Part shown: positions 1 through 5,034 of the stretch, one piece after another
Layout: each line of letters begins with the position of its first letter
Numbering within the stretch: the first letter of the stretch is position 1
Source of the DNA: Acetobacteraceae bacterium
GTDB taxonomy: Bacteria; Pseudomonadota; Alphaproteobacteria; Acetobacterales; Acetobacteraceae
DNA: 5,034 nucleotides
NCBI GenBank assembly: GCA_947446625.1
Contig: CANFIE010000329.1
Location: forward strand, 1 to 5,034
Direction: 5' to 3'
Translations under genes and position numbers: made by a program
Notes under the pieces: model-generated
Databases searched by the model: none
The model's input: only the letters and a program-made list of their open reading frames with translations
What the model was told of the DNA's origin: nothing

Positions 1-1482
1 CATCGCCTGGGCCTGCATGTCGCGGCAAATCTGCTGCTGCGCCGCCAGGCTGGGCGCGGCGAACCAGGCGTTGCGCTGCTCCTCCAGCTTCTCGCTGACG
101 CACCAGCCCGGCCAGCCGGCGGCGTCGTTGCCATTGCCGCGCACCGCGTAGTGGTTGGCCGGGTCCAGATGGTCCACGCCTTCCCAGCCGGTGTTGAAGC
201 AACTCCAGCCGCCCTGCTCCACCGGGCCGCGATTGTTGCGCCGTTGCAGCATGGTGCCCCAGTCGGTCGCCACGTAATCCACGTTCATGCCGATATTCTT
301 GAACATGTCGGCCGCCACCTCGCCGATGGCCTTGAACTGCGGGTAGTCGGTGGCCACCAGCATCGCCACCTTCTCGCCGGCATAGCCGGCCTCGCGCAGC
401 ATGCGCTTTACCTTGTCGTAGTCGCGTGGCCCCTTCAGCGGCTCCAGCCCCACCTCGCTGGCCAGCGGTGTGCGCGGGCAGAAAATGCCATGCGGGGTGT
501 GGAAGTCCTTCGGGTCGGTGCCCACAATCGCCTGCATCATCGCCGCCTGGTCTATGGCGTGCAGCACGGCGCGGCGAATGGCCGGGTTGTTGAACGGCGG
601 CTGCGCGTGGTTCAGCCGCATCATGTTGACCTGGCCGCTGAAGTTGATGATGTCGAGCTTGATCCGCCGGTCCCGCCGCAGCAACGGCAGCAGGTCATGC
701 GCCGGGTTCTCCCACCATTCCTGCTCACCGCGTTGCAGGGCGGAAGCCTTGGTGGAGGCATCCGGAATGGTGGTCCACTCCACCCGGTCGAAATGCACAA
801 TCTTCGGGCCGGAATTCCAGTCGGGCGAACCGCCCTGGCGCGGCACGTATTTGTCGAACTTCTCATACACCGCCCGCGCCCCGGCCACCCGCTCGGCCTG
901 CACCCAGCGGAACGGCCCGCTGCCGATCATGTCGGTCAACTGCTTGAACGGGTCGGTATTGGCGAAGCGTTCCGGCATCATCGCCGGCATGGGAGAGGTG
1001 ATTTTCCCCAGCGCATCCGGCAGCAGCGGAAAGGGCCGGTTCAGCTTGAACAGAATGGTCCGGTCATCCGGCGCGGTCAGCTCGTCGGTCGCTGCCATCA
1101 GCGCGCCGCCCAGCGCATCGCGCCGCGCCCAGCGCTTGATGCTGGCCACGCAATCCCGCGCCAGCACCCGCTCACCATCATGCCACAACAGGCCGGGGCG
1201 CAGCGTCAGCGTCCACAGCTTGCCGTCATTGGCGACAACATGCCCCTCCACCATCTGCGGAGAAGCCTTGAAGTTGCCATCCATGCCGTACAGCGTGTCG
1301 TACACCATGTGCCCATGGCCACGCGTCACGTAGGCGGTGGTGCCATGCGGGTCCAGGTAGCTCAGGTCGATCTGCGGGATGAACTTCAGCACCCCCGCAC
1401 CCTGGGCGCGGGCAAAGCGCGGCGCGGCCAACAGGCCAGCGGCGGCACCCAAGGTTTGGCGACGGCTCAATATGGGGCTCAA
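1..1482 (-). CDS. ABC transporter substrate-binding protein, family 5 (SBP_bac_5), 3' end cut off by window
   Basis: This is a periplasmic solute receptor for an ABC importer of the peptide/nickel/opine class; the ligand cannot be told from sequence. 494 codons are visible and no stop is reached, so roughly 30-50 residues are missing against a usual length of 520-540. The N-terminus is a twin-arginine signal: SRRQTLG at residues 6-12, a short Ala/Leu stretch, then a likely cleavage site FARA|Q after residue 26. The mature protein begins with the family pattern (SYLDP near 41-45, then VYDTLYG). It continues with WTLTLRPGLLWHDGE and ARDCVASIKRW, matching the family 5 signature region, and later GSGPFRW, FNNPAIRRAVLHAID and the C-terminal lobe motif TDYPQFKAIGEVAADMFKN. 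The start is taken as TTG at 1482-1480, because AGGAG lies 6 nt upstream and translation from it begins the Tat signal; no ATG fits. A strong hairpin separates it from the SDR gene upstream, so it probably heads its own unit, with permease genes expected to the left (inference). Confidence 0.93.
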   Translation of the reverse strand, partial: MSPILSRRQTLGAAAGLLAAPRFARAQGAGVLKFIPQIDLSYLDPHGTTAYVTRGHGHMVYDTLYGMDGNFKASPQMVEGHVVANDGKLWTLTLRPGLLWHDGERVLARDCVASIKRWARRDALGGALMAATDELTAPDDRTILFKLNRPFPLLPDALGKITSPMPAMMPERFANTDPFKQLTDMIGSGPFRWVQAERVAGARAVYEKFDKYVPRQGGSPDWNSGPKIVHFDRVEWTTIPDASTKASALQRGEQEWWENPAHDLLPLLRRDRRIKLDIINFSGQVNMMRLNHAQPPFNNPAIRRAVLHAIDQAAMMQAIVGTDPKDFHTPHGIFCPRTPLASEVGLEPLKGPRDYDKVKRMLREAGYAGEKVAMLVATDYPQFKAIGEVAADMFKNIGMNVDYVATDWGTMLQRRNNRGPVEQGGWSCFNTGWEGVDHLDPANHYAVRGNGNDAAGWPGWCVSEKLEEQRNAWFAAPSLAAQQQICRDMQAQAM

Positions 1483-1488
1483 GACGCT

Positions 1489-1493
1489 CTCCT
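1489..1493 (-). promoter_or_regulatory. Ribosome binding site for the substrate-binding protein (decides a TTG start)
   Basis: On the minus strand AGGAG sits 6 nt before TTG at 1482-1480. The frame stays open further upstream (another TTG at 1512-1510), but that codon would put about ten extra residues ahead of the Tat motif. A second in-frame TTG at 1470-1468 would begin immediately before SRRQ and has no comparably spaced Shine-Dalgarno. The 1482 start is therefore preferred. Confidence 0.7.
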
Positions 1494-1544
1494 GAATGAA
1501 GGCGACCGGCAATTTCTCCCGTTGGGGCAGGCTAGCATGCGCGA

Positions 1545-1578
1545 GGCGGCGGCCGGCAAGTGAATACCGGCCGCCGCC
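1545..1578 (-). terminator. GC-rich hairpin just after the SDR stop codon, probable transcription terminator
   Basis: The 12-bp arms GGCGGCGGCCGG (1545-1556) and CCGGCCGCCGCC (1567-1578) are perfectly complementary, with a 10-nt loop at 1557-1566. The hairpin begins 8 nt past the SDR stop codon in the direction of transcription. No U-tract follows in either direction, so it is not a textbook intrinsic terminator. U-less GC hairpins at gene ends are common in high-GC genomes. It may instead protect a 3' end or pause polymerase. The rest of the 1483-1586 gap shows no convincing -35/-10 promoter pair. Confidence 0.55.
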
Positions 1579-1586
1579 CCTCGGTA

Positions 1587-2360
1587 TCAGCTGCGGAACT
1601 GCGCGCCGGCATCCACATCCAGCGTGCTGCCACTCAGGTAGCCGCCACGCGGGCTGGCGCAGAACACCGCCAGGTCGGCAATCTCCTCAGACTTGCCGGC
1701 GCGGCCCAACGAAAGCCCGCTCATCATCTCTTCCCAGCGGTTCTCGTCGCCAAACTTCGCCTTCGCCCGGGTCTTGCTCAGCGTCACAATCCGGTCCGTC
1801 ATGGTCGCGCCCGGGGCAATGCCCACCACGCGCACGCCATTGTCGGTGCTGCGGCCACCCAGCGCGCCGGTAAAGGCGATCAGCGCCGCGTTGCCCGCCG
1901 CGCCGCAGATGTAGTCGGCCCGCGGTGCCCGGCCCGCCATGCCGATGATGTTGACGATAACGCCAGACTTCTTGGCTTCCAGCCCCGGCAGGTACAACTG
2001 CGTCAGGTGGATGTAGCCAAACACCTTCAGGTTCCAGGCATCGATCCAGCGCGCCAGGTTGATGTCATGCACCGTGCCGCCCGGAATGGCGCCGGCATTG
2101 TTCACCAGCACGTCGATATCCGGAAACGCCTTGTGCAGCGCCTCACGCGCCGCCGGGTCGCCCAGGTCGCCGGCATGGATCGCCACATTCACATTGTAGC
2201 GCGCCTTGATGCCGGCGGCGGCGGTGGCCAACGCCGCGCCATCACGGCTCGCCAGAATAACGTCGCAGCCCTCGGCGGCGAAGGCCGTGGCGCAGGCCAG
2301 CCCGATACCCTTGGAAGCGCCGGTGACCAGCACGCGCTTGCCGGCAATGTCCATATCCAT
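1587..2360 (-). CDS. Short-chain dehydrogenase/reductase (SDR) family protein with non-canonical active site
   Basis: This is a complete 257-residue protein, the normal length for a classical SDR: a cytoplasmic Rossmann-fold NAD(P)-dependent oxidoreductase. Its cofactor motif TGASKGIG is at residues 13-20. Lys17 and Arg39 (in ASRD) favour NADP(H). Asp65 would contact adenine, and NNAG is at 87-90. Asn110 (NLKVFG) corresponds to the tetrad Asn. The active-site Tyr is Tyr150, but the residue four later, normally Lys, is Ala154 (codon GCG at 1901-1899), and the position of the catalytic Ser aligns with Gly140 (NIIGMAG). The surrounding YICGAAGNAALIAFTGALGG block resembles, from memory, a recurrent SDR subgroup with YICGSAGNAAL, so this looks like a family trait and not decay. 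The C-terminal PGATMTDR and YLSGSTLDVDAG are typical. The ATG at 2360 has GGGAGGG 8 nt upstream. The gene lies 36 bp after the efflux outer-membrane gene and may be cotranscribed. The substrate is unknown. Confidence 0.93.
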   Translation of the reverse strand: MDMDIAGKRVLVTGASKGIGLACATAFAAEGCDVILASRDGAALATAAAGIKARYNVNVAIHAGDLGDPAAREALHKAFPDIDVLVNNAGAIPGGTVHDINLARWIDAWNLKVFGYIHLTQLYLPGLEAKKSGVIVNIIGMAGRAPRADYICGAAGNAALIAFTGALGGRSTDNGVRVVGIAPGATMTDRIVTLSKTRAKAKFGDENRWEEMMSGLSLGRAGKSEEIADLAVFCASPRGGYLSGSTLDVDAGAQFRS

Positions 2361-2368
2361 GGTTAAAT

Positions 2369-2375
2369 CCCTCCC
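2369..2375 (-). promoter_or_regulatory. Ribosome binding site of the SDR gene
   Basis: GGGAGGG on the minus strand ends 8 nt before the ATG at 2360-2358. It supports this start over the second in-frame ATG two codons later (2354-2352). The site lies inside the downstream arm of the hairpin at 2371-2395. Confidence 0.7.
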
Positions 2376-2395
2376 ATCCGTTGGATGGTTGGGAG
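2371..2395 (-). repeat. Hairpin between the efflux and SDR genes, overlapping the SDR ribosome binding site
   Basis: Read as mRNA, the arm CTCCC-AA-CCATCC (2395-2383) can pair with GGATGGGAG (2379-2371) around an AAC loop. The core CCATCC/GGATGG is perfect; the outer pairs need a 2-nt bulge. The hairpin begins 1 nt after the TAG of the efflux gene (2399-2397). It could end that transcript, stabilise it, or mask the SDR Shine-Dalgarno. No run of T follows it. Confidence 0.5.
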
Positions 2396-2396
2396 C

Positions 2397-3929
2397 CTAC
2401 AGCTTCGGCGCTATTCCGGAAACGCCCGTAGCCTGTTCCAACTGCGCCAGTGCCAGCAAATAGGTGAAGCGCGCATTATTGGCCGCCGCCCGCGTGGCAT
2501 TCAGCGTCCGCAGCGCGTCCATCACATCAATCAGAGAACGCCCGCCGGCCAGATAGGCCCGCTCGGTGATCTGGTAGCTTTCCTCGGCGCGGGCGATGGC
2601 GCCGCCGGTGTACAGCGCCAGCAGGGCGCGGGCCTGTTCATACCCGGCCCAGGCCCCGGCGAAATCCGCCCGCGCCTGGAACAGCGCCAGCCGCGCCTGG
2701 GCTTCCACCTGCCCCTGCTGCGCGGCGGCCACGCCGATATTCCCCTCCACAATGCCGCTGGTGAAGATCGGCACCGAAAAGGTCAGCCCCACCTGGTTGT
2801 TCGCCGTCGGCGAAAGGTTGCCGCCAATCTGCGGCAGGTTCTGCGGCATGCGGGTGCGGGTCCAGCCGGCGCCCACGGTCACGTCGCGGCTGCGGGCGGC
2901 CTCGGCCAGCAGCCGGTTGGCCCCGGCCGCGCCCGCCAGGCGCAGCGCCACCATCACATCCGGCCTATCCGGCACGGCGGCGGCCAATTCATCGCGGCCC
3001 AGGCCCAATTCGGCCCCGGCATCAAACCGGCCCCGCACATCAAACGCCACCGGGGAAAGGATGGTCCGCAGCGCGGTCGGCGGCTCCGCCACCGGGGCAG
3101 GCGCCCCACGCCGCGCCGCCCGGCCCCGCTGGGCAGGGGCTTCTGCCGGCGCTTCCGGCGCCAGGCCCATGGCGCCAAGCTGCCCGGCCCCGGCCTGAAA
3201 CGCCGCCGCGTCGCTGGCCAGCAGTGGCGCCAGGGCGGCCACATTCTGGGCATAGGCCAGGGCGTTGGTCGTCACATCCTGTTCAAACTGCACCCGGTTG
3301 GCCTGGAAGCGAAGCAGGTCGCCCTCAGGGATGGCGCCATCGCGCAACTGCCGGCGCAGCAGCCCCTCGGTGCGGTCAAGGCTGGTGCGGTTGGCCAGCG
3401 CCACTTCCAGGTTGGCGCGGGCCTGCAAGGCGGCCAGGAAATTCTGCCGCAGCGTGAAGATCTGGCCGCGCAGCGCGTCCATCACCTGCGCCTCGGCCAC
3501 GCTGATATTCTCATCCGCCAGCCGGGTGCGCAGGCCGCGCTTGCCGCCGCGTTCCACCACCACGGTCAGGCTGGCGTTGAAGTTGTTCTGCGGCCCCAGG
3601 CCCCGCGCCCCGGCAAATGTATCGCGTGCGGTTTCATTGAACTGCGCGGCGGTATTGCCAATGCTCACCGTGGGCGGCGGCAACTGATTGGCCACCAGCC
3701 GCTGCGCCCGGGCCAAATCCACCCCGCGCCGGGCGGCCAGAACCACCAGGTTGCGTTCCACCAGCATCTGCTCGGCCAGGGTCAGCGTCAGCGCCGGGGT
3801 ATTGGGCGGCAGCGGCAGCCGGGCATTGCCCAGGGTTTCCGCCCCGGGCCGCTGCGCCAGGGCCGGCGCCAACCCCAGCAACAGGCCGGCAAGCGGCAGC
3901 AGGCCACGCTTCACCACGGGTAGCAGCAT
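2397..3929 (-). CDS. TolC/CzcC-family outer-membrane efflux protein
   Basis: This is the outer-membrane channel of a tripartite efflux system, expected to trimerise as a beta-barrel plus a periplasmic alpha-helical tunnel. The chosen start (ATG at 3929, 510 residues) begins a clear Sec signal: MLLPVVKRG, a Leu/Ala/Gly core, and a likely cleavage site APALA|Q after residue 25. GAAGGAA lies 9 nt upstream. The open frame extends to an ATG at 4031, but those 34 residues are coded by palindromic repeat DNA and would bury the signal peptide. The two OEP halves are visible: about 46-240 (LTLAEQMLVERN, then long Ala/Leu/Arg/Gln helices) and 320-505 (DRPDVMVALR, GLTFSVPIFTSGIVEGN, then AYLAGGRSLIDVMDALRTLNATRAA). 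The pattern GLTFSVPIF, where beta-strands meet helices, and the final AGGRSLIDVMDA are characteristic of CzcC/TolC proteins. No lipobox Cys is present. An Ala/Pro/Arg-rich segment links the halves (about 255-284). Its partner adaptor gene lies 132 bp upstream. Confidence 0.92.
   Translation of the reverse strand: MLLPVVKRGLLPLAGLLLGLAPALAQRPGAETLGNARLPLPPNTPALTLTLAEQMLVERNLVVLAARRGVDLARAQRLVANQLPPPTVSIGNTAAQFNETARDTFAGARGLGPQNNFNASLTVVVERGGKRGLRTRLADENISVAEAQVMDALRGQIFTLRQNFLAALQARANLEVALANRTSLDRTEGLLRRQLRDGAIPEGDLLRFQANRVQFEQDVTTNALAYAQNVAALAPLLASDAAAFQAGAGQLGAMGLAPEAPAEAPAQRGRAARRGAPAPVAEPPTALRTILSPVAFDVRGRFDAGAELGLGRDELAAAVPDRPDVMVALRLAGAAGANRLLAEAARSRDVTVGAGWTRTRMPQNLPQIGGNLSPTANNQVGLTFSVPIFTSGIVEGNIGVAAAQQGQVEAQARLALFQARADFAGAWAGYEQARALLALYTGGAIARAEESYQITERAYLAGGRSLIDVMDALRTLNATRAAANNARFTYLLALAQLEQATGVSGIAPKL
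3078..3167 (-). other. Ala/Pro/Arg-rich low-complexity segment coded within the outer-membrane efflux gene
   Basis: Residues about 255-284 of the efflux protein consist almost entirely of Ala, Pro, Arg, Glu and Gly (for example APEAPAEAPAQRGRAARRG). The segment sits in the linker between the two TolC repeats. It is probably disordered, periplasmic and lineage-specific. The reading frame is intact on both sides. Confidence 0.6.
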
Positions 3930-3968
3930 GCAACGCAATTCCTTCAGGCCAGGGCCGCAGCTCGGCAG

Positions 3969-4006
3969 GCTGGAGCATGATCCACTTTGGCGGATCATGC
4001 TCCAGC
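3969..4006. repeat. Perfect 15-bp inverted repeat (extragenic palindrome A)
   Basis: GCTGGAGCATGATCC (3969-3983) and GGATCATGCTCCAGC (3992-4006) are exact reverse complements around an 8-nt spacer (ACTTTGGC). It lies in the 132-bp gap between the adaptor and outer-membrane genes. No T-run follows on either strand, so it is not a standard intrinsic terminator. The GAGCATGATC core resembles, from memory, abundant intergenic palindromes of alphaproteobacteria. It could act as an mRNA-processing or stabilising hairpin, an attenuator, or a protein-binding site. Confidence 0.85.
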
Positions 4007-4011
4007 GTTGT

Positions 4012-4065
4012 TTGAGAGACTGATTCACCACTCCGGCGATTCCACCTGCGTGGATCAGGCTCTAA
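4012..4065. repeat. Imperfect inverted repeat overlapping the adaptor stop codon (extragenic palindrome B)
   Basis: The left arm TTGAGAGACTGATTCACCA (4012-4030) and the reverse complement of 4047-4065 (TTAGAGCCTGATCCACGCA) align with one indel and a few mismatches, around a 16-nt spacer. The right arm carries GAGCCTGATCCAC, differing at one of 13 bases from GAGCATGATCCAC at 3973-3985 in palindrome A, so the two palindromes appear related. The TAG at 4064-4062 that ends the adaptor gene lies inside this arm. Confidence 0.65.
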
Positions 4066-5034
4066 TCAATCCGCGCGGCCCGGTCGATGAACAGCGCGCC
4101 GCCGGTCACCACATGGTCGCCCACGGCCAGGCCCTCGGTCACCTGCAGCATGCCTTCGCTGCGCAGCCCGGTGCGAATCCGCCGCAACTCGAACACGCCC
4201 GCCCCGGTGGAAACCCACACGAAGGGGTCCGAGCCCCGGAAGATCACGGCGTTCAACGGCACTGCCACGCTCTCGACCGGCTGGCCCACCTCAATGCGGA
4301 AGGTGGCGAACATTTCCGGCGTCAGCTTGTGCTCCGGGTCCTGCACCTCGGCCCGCACCGTCAGGCGCCGGGTTTCGGCATTGATGCCCGACGCCGCATT
4401 GGTGATGCGCGCCTGGAACACCTGGCTGGGCAGGGCGCCCACGGTCACCGCCACCTGCTGGCCCACGCGCACATGCGGCACATCCACTTCCCGCACCTGG
4501 GCCACCAGCCACATGGTGCCGGTATCGGCAATGGTGAAGACCGGCTCGGCCCCACCATTGGAAAGCCATTGCCCCGGCCCAACCCGGCGCTGCGTCACCA
4601 CGCCATCCAGCGGCGCCATCACCGGCACAATCGCTTCCACCTGGCGGGTCCGCTCAATCGCGGCAATCTGTTCCGCCGTCCGGCCCAGCACGCGAATGCT
4701 GTCGCGTGACGCCTGCTCGGCGGTCTGCGCGCTGCGCAAATCGGCCTCGGCGGCGCGCAGCGCGGCCTGGGCGGTTTCCATATCGGCCTGGCTGCCGGCG
4801 CGGGCCGAAAACAGGCTGGCGGCACGGCTGGCCTGGCGCTGCGCCAAATCCCGCGCGCTGCGGCTTTTGTTGGTGTTGTCCAGCGCCGCCAGCAGGGCGT
4901 TCACCGCCGTCACCAAATCGGTGCTTTCCACCTGCATCAGCACGTCGCCAGCCTTCACCCGGTCACCCAGGCGGGCATCGGCGCGCACCACGCGGCCACC
5001 ATTATAGGGGAAGAACACCGGGGTGGACCGGTCC
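4062..5034 (-). CDS. RND efflux periplasmic adaptor (membrane fusion protein, CzcB/CusB-like), 5' end cut off by window
   Basis: This is the adaptor that bridges an inner-membrane RND pump and a TolC-type channel in the periplasm. 323 residues are visible. The frame is open to the window edge (full codons from 5033), so the true start and the signal peptide or membrane anchor lie outside; the GTG at 5018 is an internal Val. Domains in visible numbering: first half of the lipoyl domain about 6-42 (FFPYNGGRVVRADARLGDRVKAGDVLMQVES); an Ala/Arg/Gln-rich alpha-helical hairpin about 43-130; second lipoyl half about 138-172 (APLDGVVTQRRVGPGQWL, FTIADTGTMWLVAQV); beta-barrel about 173-250 (VRVGQQVAVTV, ETRRLTVRAEVQDPEHKLTPEMFATFRI); membrane-proximal domain about 250-323 (VAVPLNAVIF, FVWVSTG, LAVGDHVVTGGALFID). 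The motif order and the TRRLTVRAEV...LTPEMFA signature fit the heavy-metal/organic-solvent RND adaptors. No His/Met/Cys-rich metal-binding tail is seen, so the substrate stays open. Confidence 0.92.
   Translation of the reverse strand, partial: DRSTPVFFPYNGGRVVRADARLGDRVKAGDVLMQVESTDLVTAVNALLAALDNTNKSRSARDLAQRQASRAASLFSARAGSQADMETAQAALRAAEADLRSAQTAEQASRDSIRVLGRTAEQIAAIERTRQVEAIVPVMAPLDGVVTQRRVGPGQWLSNGGAEPVFTIADTGTMWLVAQVREVDVPHVRVGQQVAVTVGALPSQVFQARITNAASGINAETRRLTVRAEVQDPEHKLTPEMFATFRIEVGQPVESVAVPLNAVIFRGSDPFVWVSTGAGVFELRRIRTGLRSEGMLQVTEGLAVGDHVVTGGALFIDRAARID

Noticed and set aside
151..1563. 470-codon open frame on the plus strand
   Set aside because: It lies antisense to the substrate-binding protein, whose translation shows family motifs throughout. 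The plus-strand product is a His/Arg/Gln-rich composition with no domain, a usual artefact of high-GC coding DNA.
1560..2366. 268-codon open frame on the plus strand
   Set aside because: It mirrors the SDR gene on the other strand; the SDR has clear motifs and a ribosome binding site, and this frame has neither.
2385..3923. 512-codon open frame on the plus strand
   Set aside because: It is antisense to the TolC-family gene across its whole length. The product is a Gly/Gln/His/Arg-rich string without recognisable motifs.
3969..4006. Palindrome A as an ordinary intrinsic terminator
   Set aside because: No T-run follows the stem on either strand, and it lies between two genes expected to be expressed together.
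3930..4031. 34-residue N-terminal extension of the outer-membrane protein from ATG at 4031
   Set aside because: It would be encoded by palindromic repeat DNA and would place 34 polar residues ahead of a complete Sec signal peptide; the ATG at 3929 has its own Shine-Dalgarno.
4087..5007. 306-codon and overlapping 240-codon plus-strand frames
   Set aside because: They are shadows of the adaptor gene; Ser/Thr/Arg-rich or His-rich composition and no family features.
5016..5018. GTG as start codon of the adaptor
   Set aside because: The frame continues open to the window edge with residues (DRSTP) before a lipoyl-domain strand, and an adaptor starting here would lack its export signal, so the GTG is read as internal Val.

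Overview
The window is GC-rich DNA with dense coding on the minus strand only. It suggests an alphaproteobacterium, most likely of the Acetobacteraceae (Roseomonas-like) type. That placement is inference from base composition and from the style of the periplasmic binding protein and short-chain dehydrogenase; no rRNA or marker gene is present to confirm it.

In transcription order, from high to low coordinates, there are four genes. (1) At 5034-4062 lies the 3' part of an RND-type periplasmic adaptor (membrane fusion protein, CzcB/CusB-like), whose 5' end is outside the window. (2) At 3929-2397 is a complete TolC/CzcC-family outer-membrane efflux protein with a Sec signal peptide. (3) At 2360-1587 is a complete short-chain dehydrogenase/reductase (SDR) with an intact NADP-binding motif but without the usual catalytic Ser and Lys. 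(4) From 1482 off the left edge is an ABC transporter family 5 (peptide/nickel/opine type) substrate-binding protein with a Tat signal peptide and a TTG start; its last few dozen residues are outside the window.

The adaptor and the outer-membrane protein would form two of the three parts of a tripartite efflux pump. The inner-membrane pump is not in the window and would be expected upstream of 5034. The SDR follows the efflux gene after only 36 bp and could be cotranscribed. The binding protein is separated from the SDR by a strong GC hairpin and is probably its own unit, perhaps heading an ABC importer operon to the left.

The most notable non-coding structure is a pair of related palindromes (3969-4006 and 4012-4065) filling most of the 132-bp gap between the adaptor and outer-membrane genes. 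One is a perfect 15-bp inverted repeat. The other is imperfect, shares the arm core GAGC(A/C)TGATCCAC, and supplies the adaptor's stop codon. It looks like an extragenic repeat doublet. A smaller hairpin overlaps the ribosome binding site of the SDR gene. I found no tRNA, rRNA, CRISPR array, transposase or clearly new multi-gene system.
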